Shown in pieces: positions 33,800 to 44,901 of a stretch of 64,000 nucleotides of DNA (position 1 is the first letter of the stretch; each line of letters opens with the position of its first letter). Origin of the DNA: Euryodendron excelsum (taxonomy: Eukaryota > Streptophyta > Magnoliopsida > Ericales > Pentaphylacaceae). The stretch is taken from the NCBI GenBank assembly GCA_033060915.1, contig CM065378.1:38452501-38516500 (forward strand), read 5' to 3'. The position numbers and the translations under genes were made by a program. Below the pieces are notes generated by a model. That model had not been told where the DNA came from and searched no databases. It saw only the letters and a program-made list of their open reading frames with translations.

Positions 33800-34282
33800 A
33801 TGTCAAATATCACCTTCTTAGATGAAGTTTTTTTGCTTGGTTCCACACCACACAATCGTCCTCTTTTCATCGCTGGATATGCAAAAAAGCAAAGAATTAA
33901 TAGGATGCTCCTGGATGGTGGATCGGCTGTCAACATTTTGCCTCTTCATGCTACGAAAGAACTTGACATCATGATGGAGGAGTTTTCCTCTAGTTGCTTG
34001 ATAATACAAGGATTCAATCAAGGAGGACAAAGAGCTATTGGAGTTCTTTGTCTAGACTAACTCATTGATGGCATGACATCAAGTGTGTTATTCCACATCA
34101 TTGATGCCAAGGCTTCATACAACATGTTGTTAGGACGACCTTGGCTACATGAGAATGATGTTATTCCATCTAGCCTCCATCAATGCTTCAAGTATTGCTG
34201 CAATGGTGTCGTAAAAAAGGTTGTTGCTAATGACAAACCTTTCATTGAAGTAGAATCACATTGTGCCGATGCCAAGTTTTAG
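33800..34282 (+). pseudogene. Gypsy-2 aspartic protease, one internal stop
   Basis: LLDGGSAVNILPLHATKELD carries the active site as D-G-G-S, a form found in this gypsy group. After a stop at 34060 the frame continues with HIIDAKASYNMLLGRPWLHE and IPSSLHQCFKY, the conserved C-terminal half. The protease would cut Gag-Pol in the particle. Confidence 0.83.
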
Positions 34283-34513
34283 TTAGCAAATGTTGTGGTG
34301 AAAGAATTACAACCTGTTATCTTTTCATCACCCTATAAGTCTTAAAAGGGTAATGAAGTCCTAATTGACGAAGACCTTGCTTCTTCCAACAAAAAGAAGG
34401 GAGCTAATAAAAGCAAGAAAATTCTTATCGATGATGAGGAGAAGAAAACCATTTCTAAGGCACCTCCAATTCTTTGGTATGTGCCTAAATTAAAGAAGAG
34501 TGAGGATTAAGCT

Positions 34514-35548
34514 TTGAAAGGTTTGAATCTTCCTGTCACCAGCCTTAACCAGACAAAGCTTTCTACACCATTGAAGGGATTCATGCGACCAACACAAAGT
34601 CCTGAAGTGGAGCATGACAATTTGCCTTCACAAAGAATAAAAGAAGGTTTTGATCCAATTGTCTACAAACTTCTCACAATGGCCGGATATAGTCCTTAAG
34701 AGTCAATCGCCTTAGGGAAACTATCATCTGAAGTCATTAGGGAAAAGGAGTACAGTTTGAATTCAACTCAAAACATGCTCAAGCAAAAAGGGTATGTTGT
34801 TCAGAATTCACAAAATGGCCTTGGGTACACTCCACCTGCTTCTATGCGTATTGTGATAAAGAAGTCAAGCAATCACTATATCACAACTGAAGAAGATACT
34901 TCACTAACTCCAACCAAGCCTTCTGTCTTTGGTCGTTTGGGTAAGCCAAAGTCAAAAACCTCAGTTTTTGATTGGCTAGGGCCATCAAGCATAGACTCCA
35001 CATCCATTACTCCACGAAGGTCTGTACATGAGAGGTTAGGCATTTCAAACTTCTCCAAAGCCAAGGTAGTTAGAAAAAGGCAAAATGTTATCCCTTTGTT
35101 GGAGGATGATGAAAAGTTAAGAATTGCAATACTATCACGCACGAAATGACATTCTACTATGGTAGTTACTGCTAATGAAGTGTTGAAAATGAGACTGAAA
35201 ACTGTAGTGATAACCAAATCTCATCCCAAAGCATTGGATGTTCCATCTAATGAAGAGAGTGTAGTTTCTTCATACCATATCACTACTCATGACGGAGAAG
35301 ACCATCCTGAGAAAGATGCAGAGGATGCTCGACTAGCATTTGAAAAAGGTGTTAAATCCACTATTGATGAATTAAAGGAAATCAACCTTGGTACACTAGA
35401 TAACCCCCGACTTGTTTATATATGTGCTTTTCTGACTTTTGAGGAGGAAAAATTGTACGTTGAACTGGTATCTGAATACAAGGATGTCTTTGCTTGGAGC
35501 TATAAAGAAATGCCTAAGCTAGATTCTAAGGTGGCTATCCATACTTGA
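34514..35548 (+). pseudogene. Gypsy-2 protease-RT linker
   Basis: This segment of Tat/Ogre-like pol has few catalytic residues but characteristic strings: EGFDPIVYKLLTMAGYSP, NMLKQKGYVVQNSQNGLGYTPP, repeated VFGRLG/VFDWLG/VHERLG, and then the approach to RT with LYVELVSEYKDVFAWSYKEMP. Open stretches are separated by single stops at 34697-34699, 35147-35149 and 35546-35548. Confidence 0.75.
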
Positions 35549-36397
35549 CAGTAAAACATGGCGTTCGACCGATTAAACAAGCACAACGACGCTTTTGACC
35601 GAAATTGATTCCTAGGATTTAAATAGAAGTCAACAAGCTTATTGAAGCTGGCTTTATTTGAGAAGTCAAGTACCCAACATGGATTTCAAGTATTGTTCAC
35701 GTTAAGAAGAAAAACGGGTAAATTTGAATTTGTGTTGACTTTCGAGACCTCAACAACGCTTGTCCAAAAGATAACTTTCCATTGCCTATACCTAAGCTCA
35801 TGGTAGATGCTACTACTGGACATGAGGCATTATCCTTTATGGATGGTTCATTTGGCTACAATCAAATTCAAATGGCTCCACGAGATGAGGAGTTAACGGC
35901 CTTTTGAATGCCAAAAGAAATCTATTGCTACAAAGTCATGCCTTTTAGGTTGAAGAATGTCAGGGATACATGTTAAAGAGAATGTCAGGGATACATGTTA
36001 AAGAGCAATGCAAAAGATCTTCGGAGACATGCTTCCCAAAAACGTTGAATGTTATGTTAACGATCTAGTCGTGAAGATGAGAAATCAAAGTGACCATCTT
36101 GAAGATTTGAAAAAGGTCTATGATTGACTGCAACGCTACCAACTCAAGATGAATCCTTTGAAGTGTGCCTTTGGAGTTACATCTGAAAAATTCTTAGGAT
36201 TCATTGTACGACGTCATGGCATAGAAATCACTCAATCAAAGGTTAAAGCTATTCTGAACATGTCTGAGCCTCAAAATATTCACAAGCTCAAAAGTTTCCA
36301 AGGGCGGTTGGCTTATCTACATTGGTTCATATCAAATTTGGCTGGTCGATATCAACTATTTAGTCGCCTTATGAAAAAGGGAATTCCCTTTGAATAG
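35549..36397 (+). pseudogene. Gypsy-2 reverse transcriptase, inactivated
   Basis: CVDFRDLNNACPKDNFPLP, then GHEALSFMDGSFGYNQIQM and ELTAF-MPKEIYCYKVMPF, are classic Ty3/gypsy RT. The active-site YVDD is changed to YVND (near 36052-36063), which should abolish polymerisation. A 25-bp tandem duplication (35956-36005) shifts frame. 36149-36397 is open: MNPLKCAFGVTSEKFLGFIV and FQGRLAYLHWFISNLAGR. Confidence 0.88.
35956..36005 (+). repeat. 25-bp exact tandem duplication inside RT
   Basis: AATGTCAGGGATACATGTTA recurs at 35956 and 35981. Since 25 is not a multiple of three it disrupts the RT frame. A replication-slippage or repair event after insertion is the simplest reading. Confidence 0.9.
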
Positions 36398-37350
36398 GAT
36401 GAAGCCTGCAATAATGCCTTCAAGAGCATCAAGTCTTATTTAATGAAACCTTAGGTATTCGTTGCTCCTATTCCTGGATGACCATTAGTTTTATACATTG
36501 CCGCTCAAGAGTGTTCAATAGGGGCTCTTCTTGCTGAAGAGAATGATGAGGGAAAAGAGAATGCTCTTTATTACTTGAGTTAAATGATGACGCCTTGTGA
36601 GTTGAATTACTCACGAATTGAGAAAATGTGCTTAACTCTCGTCTTTGCTGTTTAAAAACTGTGCCATTACTTTCAAGCACACACTGTTCGTCTCATATCT
36701 AAGGCTAACCTTATCAAGTATATCATGACAAAACCAGTCTTGTATGATCGATTGGCAAGGTGATTGCTTCTTCTTCTTCAAGAGTTTAAGATCATCTATG
36801 TGCCTCAAAAAGCAATCAATGGATAAGCCTTGATTGATTTCTTAGCTGAACACCCCATACCTGCTGATTGGAAATTATCTAAAAAGTTACCAGATGAAGA
36901 CGTCCTTTTCATTAAAATATGACCACCATGGAAGATGTACTTCGATGGCACTTCTCATCATGAAGGTGCTGGGGTTGATATAGTATTTCTCACTCTAGAA
37001 GTTGATGTGTTACCTTATGCCTTCACTCTTACACAACTATGTTCAAATAATGAAGTTGAATATCAAGCTCTCATACTAGGGCTGAAAATGGCTGTTGACA
37101 TAAAACAGTTACGACTGGAGGTATATGGAGACTCCCAACTGATAATTGACTAACTTCTTAACATATACGAAATGAGAAAGCCTGAATTGGTGCCTTACTA
37201 TAATTATGCCACGCGTATGATTGGATGGCCTAGTGGTGTCACTTTAGAGCATGTGCCAAGAACAAGAATAGACAAGCAGATGCACTAGCAAAACTTGCAT
37301 CTTCTCTTGCATTACTTGACGTAGAAGCCCAAATTCCAATTTGTTAGAGA
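36398..37350 (+). pseudogene. Gypsy-2 RNase H, tandem RNase H domains, broken
   Basis: The first RNase H region (36400-36870) shows LYIAAQECSIGALLAEENDEGKENALYYLS and ELNYSRIEKMCLTLVFAV with stops, then ALIDFLAEHP. A second, archaeal-type RNase H follows at 36935-37153: MYFDGTSHHEGAGVDIVF and LCSNNEVEYQALILGLKMA, LRLEVYGDSQLIID. The dual RNase H arrangement is known in the Tat group. Only the second domain is mostly open. Confidence 0.8.
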
Positions 37351-37459
37351 TGGGAAATTCTTCCACACTTTAATGATGAAATAAAGGCTAATGCCATTTC
37401 AATGTTTAAAATTGAGAAAGAAGATTGGCGACAATCATTTATCGATTATCTATAACATG

Positions 37460-38668
37460 GGAAGTTGCCTAAGAATCCACATTGAAGAACTGATATAAAG
37501 CGTCACGCTCCACGTTTCATTTACTACACGGGTACCCTTTATCGTCGTTCCTTTGAATGATTGCTCCTTTATTGTCTTGGAGAAAATAAAGCGACACAAG
37601 CCCTAGAAGAAGCTTATTCTGGAATATGCAGAGCTCACCAATCAGGCCCTCAGCTTCATTTTTTAATCAAAAGAATGGGCTACTACTAGCCTACTATGGT
37701 AAAAGACTGTTTGGAATTCGCCAAGAGGTGCCAAGCTTGTCAGTTTTATGCAATTTCATACGTCAACCACCATAATTCCTCCATCCAATTGTCATCTCTT
37801 GGCCATTTGATGCATGGGGGCAAGACGTAGTGGGGCCTTGCCTAAATTTTCCGCTGGTCATCTCTATAATTTGGCTATAATGGATTACTTCTTCAAATGG
37901 GCTGAAGTTGTGCCCTTGAGGGAGGTAAAGAAAGAAACCAGTGTGGAGTTCATTCGTACCAACATCATCTTTAGGTACGGTGTACCACGTTACATCATCA
38001 CTGACAATGGAAAGCCATTTTACAACCGTCTGATGAATAAACTTTATGAGAAGTTTGGTTTTAAGTAGCATAAATCTTCCATGTGCAATGCACCAACAAA
38101 TGGTCTCGTCGAAGTATTTAACAAAACCCTAAAAAATCTGTTGAAGAAAGTGGTAGCAAGTCAAAAAGAGATTGGCATTAGAGAATCAGAGAAGCTCTTT
38201 GGGCATACCAAACAACTCATTGAACGTCTACACAAGCTACTCCTTATTCGCTGGTTTATGGAGTGGAAGTTGTTCTACCTCTTGAGTGCCAAATTTCATC
38301 GCTAAGAATTGCCATTCAAGAAGGTCTCACTCAAGAAGACAATGCTCGTCTACGTCTTGAAGAACTAGAAGCACTTGATGAAAATAGGCTTGAAGTGCAA
38401 CAACGGCTGGAATGCTATCAAGCTCACCTTTTTAGAGCCTTCAATAAAAAAAGTGCGCCTTCGTTCTTTTCAAAAAGAGGACTTGGTGCTTGTTGTGAGA
38501 AGACCTATAATCACCACGCATCAGATTGGAAATAAATTTACTTCCAAGTGGGATGGCCCATATGTGATACAAGAAGTTTATTCTAATGGTGCTTACAAAC
38601 TTATTATTAAAGATGGCTTAAAAATTGGTCTTATTAGTGGCAAATTTTTGAAGCAATACTACCCCTGA
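37460..38668 (+). pseudogene. Gypsy-2 integrase, broken
   Basis: The zinc-binding HHCC segment is at about 37495-37740 (HAPRFIYYTGTLYRR, AHQSGPQLHFLIKRMGYY, CLEFAKRCQACQ). The catalytic core (37814-38068) shows AIMDYFFKWAEVVPL and then YIITDNGKPF; the E part is NGLVEVFNKTL (38081-38150), so all three DDE residues can still be seen, but in different frames. The C-terminal part, 38375-38668, ends FTSKWDGPYVIQEVYSNGAYK, typical of the GPY region. Integrase inserts cDNA into chromosomes; this copy cannot. Confidence 0.85.
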
Positions 38669-38730
38669 AACTCAAGAGATGCTCCTAGCCCGCATGAGCT
38701 TAAATTGTGAATGGCTACAAAAAAAATTAT

Positions 38731-39016
38731 TATTTTCTTTAAAATTGAACTATACTTGGCTTGATCCATTTTGGTACGTAGGCAACTTGAAATTTTACTT
38801 CGAGTTCAGTCATCCTTTCAAAAAAAAAAAAGCATTTTCTTCAAATTTGAACTACGCTTGGCTTGATCCATTTTGGTACGTAGGCAACTTGAAATTCTAT
38901 TTTAAGTTCAGTCATCCTTTAAAAAAAAATATTTTCTTCAAAGTGAACTACGTTCAGCTTGATCCCCTTTTGGGTACATCGGCATATTGAAATTTTATTT
39001 CAAGTTCAGTCCTTTA
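38731..39016 (+). repeat. ~100-bp tandem repeat (three units) after Gypsy-2 integrase
   Basis: Units start at 38745, 38847 and 38943 with TGAACTAxxCTTGGCTTGATCC and TTGGTACGTAGGCAACTTGA, and end in an A-run. Similar ACTACG...TACGTAGGCA motifs occur after integrase in this gypsy group (from memory). The open frame across the units (38679-38990) simply translates the repeat and is not a gene. Confidence 0.85.
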
Positions 39017-39159
39017 AATAAGAAAAAAATATTATTGCAAAATTGAGCCATCTTAGTTCAAGACCAAAAAGGAATGCAATTTTATTTCAATCAAGAAGGG
39101 AAAAACTGTTTCCTATAGAGACTTCTTTCTAAAACCAATATGTGTGCAAAGAACAAAAA

Positions 39160-42051
39160 CTAAGGGAAAAGTTTAAAACCTATCAACTCTTTCCAACTTG
39201 TTTCAAGTAACTCCTCCATCCTCTCCAAATACTTGGTGTCTTCATTACTTTGCACCTGTGCATTCTCGATGGTGGAAACTTCTTCTTTGAGGCTCAAGAT
39301 GTTAACTTGTAGTTTCGATAATTTCTCTTCTCTCTCAAGCAGTGATGACTTCACCGCTTCTCTTCGAATGCGCAGATCCTCCAACTTTTTCTTCAGTTGG
39401 GCTTCTTCAGAGTCAATGTCCATAATAGTCGCTTGAAGGGTTTGTACATCTTTAACTACTTCACCTTTCTCGATTTCAGCATTGAAAACATGATGGTTGG
39501 CCTTTCTCAGTGACTCTGATTTCATATCTCTTGACATTTTCTCTGTGGATGAAGAGTGAGCAGAATTATAATGGCCAATGTTTTAAAAGAACTTTGCAAG
39601 TAAATTCTTCAAGGACGAGACGTCTACTATGCTGGTCCTCTCCATCTCCTTCAGTAATTTTTCAACTTCTTCTTTAATAGAATTAGGAATATCCAAGCGA
39701 TATTTAGCAATCTTTTGGGAAGTTCCTCTCCACAACGATTGAAGATAGTCACTTTGGCATTCAAAAATTTATTCTTCTCCTTGAAATGTAGAGATCATAG
39801 AAGGAGCATGATGTGCCTGCATTATAGGAAGTTTTGATGGTGGCTTCGTAGGAGCAATATCTTAAGCTCTTTCATAAGCAATTGATTTAGGGGCAACTAT
39901 CAAATCCGGTGCCTTGTTCATAATATGATATTCACGTCTTTGAGCAAGTAAGTCAAGGAAATTTGGACCATCGAAAGAGCCTACACTTCCTTTGAAAATT
40001 GACATAATCTCTTTATTAGGCATGTCAAGATTCTCCAATTGCAACCCCTCTTCTAGGTCTTCCAATGGAACCGAAGAAGAAGGCACACCATCAAAGAAAT
40101 TCTCCCCAAATGCTAAATCATTTATGACAGAGTGTTTTTCTTTCTTTCACAATTGCCACTAGTTGCGATCTTCCTTGCTTGTGCTGCTTTTTTCTACTTC
40201 TTGAGGAATGGCATGCTTGTTGATTGCCTTGTTAACCATTGCGGATTGACCTAAGGGTTTGAAGACTATGCGTGGAAGGCAGCGAGCAGAAGTCTCTACT
40301 TTCTGGGCAATGGTTACTTTGACTAAGGCATCCTTGACATTCTTAGTTGGAGATTGAAGCGTTTCACATTACTTACCCTTACCTTTCTTAGCCTTCACCA
40401 AATCAGGTTGTGTACTTTGAGCAAGGAGATCTCGCCTCTTCATAAGATAATCTCCATGCACCTTTTCCCACCAGTTGCGAAAGGAAGAAGTAGTGTGTCT
40501 CCTAAAACTGATAGGTGAAGAAGGAAATAATGCTTTTGAGCTAGTCCTGTATCGAATGCTATCCGCTAATGTCTAAAGGCTGTCTCTGCAGTAATGGAGC
40601 ATTCAATGCCTTCAAGATCATATGGAATCTCTTGAGAGTAGCTAACTAGCGACCAAAATTATACCATCTCCTCTATTGATGAGGGTTTGAGATGCAAATT
40701 CATCAAAATACTTGGCTCCACCTTCTCCAGAATATTCCGTCGTCTTGGGGCCAAGTGGTGTAGTAGACGTGAGATGATGAGTATATAAATAATGTGCAAG
40801 CCATGCATAGATGTAATGAGCAGGAAAGTAAGATTCTGATCGTCCAGGTGTGGATGAATTTGCAATCTTGTTCAAACCTTCATAAATACTGGTTAAAACA
40901 AGAATAGAGAGGTAGATCTTTTACCCAGATGCCATCATACTTGTAACTTTGAAGGTGGTGGGCCAGATGGTGTTGACATCTTCACTTGGAAGGACAAAAA
41001 TAGTGCAGTAAGGTAAGTTTGTTCCATCACGTCCTCATCGACGCCAAGGTTAACTAAAATGGCCTTGGCTCTCTTTGACCTCTCATTCGGTTCACCAATA
41101 CCTCCAATTAGATTCCCAATGGCCTTAGGTCGGGAAGACTTCTTCGCTTTTCGAGGTGGAGGCTTGGTGTAGAATGATTCTCCTTTATACCAAAATGCAA
41201 TCCAATCTTTAATCGAGACACTACCTTTCTTCTCATCATTGGTGAGAATGGTATAGAAAGCTATAAATAAGTACTCACAGCTCTTCGAAATAAATCTTTC
41301 GCCTGCTTCATCTTTACCAACTAGCTTTGCCGCATGTGGAATAGATTCATCATAGAATTTCGCAAATATAAAGAGTCCTCCGAGAATATGTAAGTTCCAA
41401 AGAGTGACAGACAATTCTCCTACAAAAATATGTAATGAATTTGTCTGAAGGCACCATACTTCACAAAATGCGCGGAAGATATTAGAATTTCAGTCATAAG
41501 TAAATAAAGATGCATATATTGCCTTATAAATGCAAGCTTCCTTCAAAATTTTGTGGCTACGGCTCAGTACATCTTCTAGCCATTCCCAATAGTTTGAAAT
41601 AAAGGTGAACTCGCAATAAATCTTCAAAGTGGAGCCCCAACGTGCTTTGTTAAAGACAATTCTGCATTCTAAGTTGAGAATTCTTTAGAGTGACTTGGTG
41701 AAATATTGTGGAGTGCAAATTGTAAAAATACTCTAGAATCGTTGCCTTGAGTGACTGCCACTGTCCAATTGGACAGAATGGTAAAGTCACCGAGTTTTGG
41801 CCATGCATCAGCAAATGAGCTAATCAATGGTTTGTCAATAATAGCTTCGTGCCATTCTTCTTGAGCTCGTGTTCATCCGATGAAATAAATAAATATGGGA
41901 GCACGTGCTTTGAAGAAGAAATATCCTTGATTACCACCAATGTGCAAGTTGTTTCGTAGCAGAAATAAATAGTGTACAATGACTGCACTGAGCAAATTGT
42001 AAAATCAAGTATTCTTCGCGTACAATCTGTTAGAAAAACAAAAGTATACAC
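39160..42051 (-). pseudogene. Antisense extra ORF of Gypsy-2: plant mobile domain-like protein, broken
   Basis: An ORF set opposite to gag-pol, in the space before the missing 3' LTR. Reading from high to low coordinates: 40935-41414 begins SVTLWNLHILGGLFIFAKFYDESIPHA, like the plant mobile domain (PMD) pattern S-x-W-D-L-x-x-L-G-G-L-P, then SIKDWIAFWYKG and a basic segment. 40642-40875 and 39862-40086 are shorter remnants. 39160-39537 is a coiled coil (LKKKLEDLRIRREAVKSSLLEREEKL). Upstream, 41420-42051 continues the PMD-like N-terminus with several stops. The PMD assignment rests on motif memory. The function of such antisense ORFs in gypsy elements is unknown. Confidence 0.62.
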
Positions 42052-42304
42052 TTGAGGAGTTAGAACAAAAAGTGGCAGTACAAAGAAAATAAAACATATA
42101 CTATGATGTAAATGGTTTATAGTTTACTTTTGATGTCCATTATGGTATATGAGAACAATTCTTGTTTATATATATTATTAGTGTATATTCTACTGTGTTC
42201 TTTTTTGGGAGTGTGTTAAGGTGTCATTCATAGGTATGGTGACCTGTGCGTTCAAGCTTCGCCTAATGTGACATTAATGATGTCTAATTGGGATGGGGGT
42301 GTGA

Positions 42305-44404
42305 TAGCTGTTAACACAGCTTGCTTCTTTTAAACAAAGTTTTGGTGATAAAATTTTCAAACAAAACCCCACATGAACTTTGAAAAAACAAGAAACTAAA
42401 TGTTTCATACTTTAGAGTTTTTACATGCAAATACTTTGTGTTGAATAATAATAAGGACAACCCTAGTAAGTTTGATGCAAAATCAGATGATGGTGTCTTT
42501 CTTGACTATTCCACTCATAGCAAGACCTGTAGAATTTTCAATTAAAAAACTTTAATTGTTAAAGAATCAGTGCATGTTACATTTGATGAAATAAATTCTT
42601 TACCAAAAAATATTGTGAGTGATAATGTAGATGATGTGGAACAAAACTTGAACAAGTTGAACATCATCTCAACTCAAAGTGAAGCTTAACTACAAGAGAA
42701 AGAAGACCAATACATTCCTTCAAGCCAACTAGATGTAAATCAAGGGTTGCTAAAGGAATGGAAGCTTGTCTACAACAATCCAATAGAGCAAATACTAGGT
42801 GATCCATCATAAGGGGTAAGAACAAGATCATCTCTTAGAAATATATGTAACCATCTTGCTTTTCTATCACAAATTGAACCAAAATGCTTTCAAGAAGCTG
42901 AAAATGATAAATTTTAGATTATGGTCATGCAAGATGAGTTGAACCAATTTGAAAGGAATGAAGTTTGAAACCTTGTTCTTAGGCTTGAAGATCATCCTGT
43001 AATTGAAACCAAATGGGTGTTTAGAAATAAAATGAATGAATCTGAAACTATTGTAAGAAATAAAGCCAAACTTTTAGCTCAAGGCTATAGTCAAGAAAAA
43101 AGAATTAATTTTGATGAGATTTATGCACCTGTAACTAGACTAGAGGCTATTAGAATATTGCTTGCATTTTTATATCTCAGAAATTTCAAATTTTATCAAA
43201 CGGATGAAAAAAGAACATTTTTGAACGGTTTTATTTCTGAAGAGGTTCATGTTGAACAACCTCCTGGTTTTGAAAATCCTTTACTTCCAAATCATGTTTT
43301 CAAACTTACAAAAGCTCTCTATGATTTAAAGCAAGCATCAAGGGCTAGGCATAAAAGATTGAGTAAATTTTTTACTAAAAATGGTTATACAAGAGAAAAT
43401 ATTGACACAACTCTTTTCATTAAAATTAGAGATCATGATATGCTTATGTGCAAATTTATGTGGATGACATCATATTTGGCTCTGCTAATGAAAAGATTTA
43501 TAAAGAATTTGCTAAGTGTATGCAAGGTGAATTCGAAATGAGCATGATGGTAAAACTCAACTTCTTTCTTGGACTTCAAATTAGACAATCAAAAGAAGGT
43601 ATCTTTATAAACCAAGCTAAGTATATCAAGGACTTACTCAAAAAGTTTGGTATGGAGGATGCAAAGCCATTGAGCACTCCCATGAGTTCTTCAACAATGC
43701 TTGACAAAATGGAAAAAGGTATCTCTGTGGATACCAAATAATATAGAAATATGATTGGCTCATTACTATATCTAAATGCTAGTAGGCTTGATATCATGTT
43801 TAGTGTATGCTTATGTGCTAGATTTCAATCTAATCCTAAGAAATCTCATGTTATAGCTGTTAAAAGAATTTTTAGATACCTTAAGCACACACCTAACCTT
43901 AGATTCTTGTATCCTAAAGGCACATCTTTCAATTTGGTTGGCTATTCTGATGTTAACTATGCTGGTAGTAAAGTTGATAGAAAGAGCACAAGTTGCTTTT
44001 GTCAATTTCTTGGTAATATGCTTGTTTCCTAGTTTAGTAAGAAACAAAACTCAGTTGCACTTTTCACAACTGAGATTGAATACGTTATAGCTGGAAGGTG
44101 TTGTGCTCAAGTCCTTTGGGTCAAATACTAACTAGAGGACTTTGGACTGACCTTTGAACATATCCCCATTAAATCTAATAACACAAGTGCTATCAATTTG
44201 ACCGAGAACCCTATTCAGCACTCTCGCATAAAACACATTAAAATTAGACATCATTTTATATGTGATTATGTGCAAAAAAGTGATATTAAACTTGATTTTA
44301 TAAGCACTGATAGTCAACTTGTTGATATATTTACAAAATCATTGAGTGAGGATAGAATTTGCATGATTATAAGAGAATTAGGAATGAGTAATCCAATATC
44401 TTGA
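42305..44404 (+). pseudogene. Copia-3 integrase end, reverse transcriptase and RNase H, broken
   Basis: The integrase C-terminus (42305-42660) shows KxFVLNN-KDN and ESVHVTFDE-like text with stops. RT: KWVFRNKMNESETIVRNKAKLLAQGYSQ (43017-43120), LTKALYDLKQA, then IYVDDIIFGSANEKIYKEFA (43448-43510) with an intact YVDD, in a shifted frame. RNase H: YLNASRLDIMFSVCLCARFQ, DVNYAGSKVDRKSTS and then NNTSAINLTENPIQHS, ending near 44404. Stops at 43739-43741 and elsewhere. The closest relative is Copia-2. Confidence 0.88.
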
Positions 44405-44901
44405 TTATATTGCATGATCTCCATGTTCAAACATGCTATTGAATCTTTACAATTGATGAAATACTTATTGATGCGGTGCATATAATTTATAAGACATATT
44501 TTGAATTTCATGAAAGAAGAGTCAATCCTTGACCTCAAAGAGTCGACCCTTGTTCCCTGAAAAATGGCTCTTGATAGCTTCTGTTAAAAGGAGTTGACCT
44601 CTATAATATCAGGAGTCGACCTATTTTAACAGAGAGCTCGGCAAGCAATTTTGCCAGAAAAGAGTTGACTTCTCAAAGTTAAGAGTCGACGCCCCTGTGC
44701 GGTTGCTCAGTGACTTTAAATATCCCTTGTTATTCGCACGAATCAAAATTTTCCTCTCTCTCATTCTCTCTCGACAAACCGATTCCTAAACTGCCAAAAT
44801 CATCAAACTTCTCCACAAATCTCTCTCTAATCCTCTTATATACCTATTTCAATCCTTCCAAACCCATTCCCAATATTCATTAATCCTTTAATCAATTATC
44901 C
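44405..44901 (+). promoter_or_regulatory. Leader of the Copia-3 extra ORF: GTCGAC motifs, TATA-like box, CT-rich tract
   Basis: A 497-bp spacer, close to the 491 bp in Copia-2. It holds GAGTCGACC-type motifs at about 44540, 44612 and 44682, with degenerate AGTTGACC copies between. CTTTAAATATCC (44714-44725) follows, then a CT-rich tract (about 44750-44830) and the extra ORF. The layout parallels Copia-2 although the sequence is diverged. Promoter function is inferred. Confidence 0.5.

Larger units (their letters stand above)
31368..42304 (+). mobile_element. Gypsy-2: Tat/Ogre-like Ty3/gypsy element, decayed, 3' LTR missing
   Basis: Plus-strand gag, PR, RT, RNase H and INT in Ty3/gypsy order, then a 100-bp tandem repeat and an antisense extra ORF. 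Protein motifs (CKYHR gag finger, LLDGGSAVN protease, CVDFRDLNNACPKDNFPLP RT) match the Tat/Ogre branch. Pol is broken in many places. At about 42305 the sequence passes straight into the integrase C-terminus of Copia-3, with no 3' LTR in between, so a deletion or recombination joined the two. Confidence 0.85.

Noticed and set aside
38679..38990. 103-residue ORF with repeated YAWLDPFWYVGNLKFYF-like units
   Set aside because: It is a translation of the 100-bp tandem DNA repeat after integrase; the frame is lost in unit 3.
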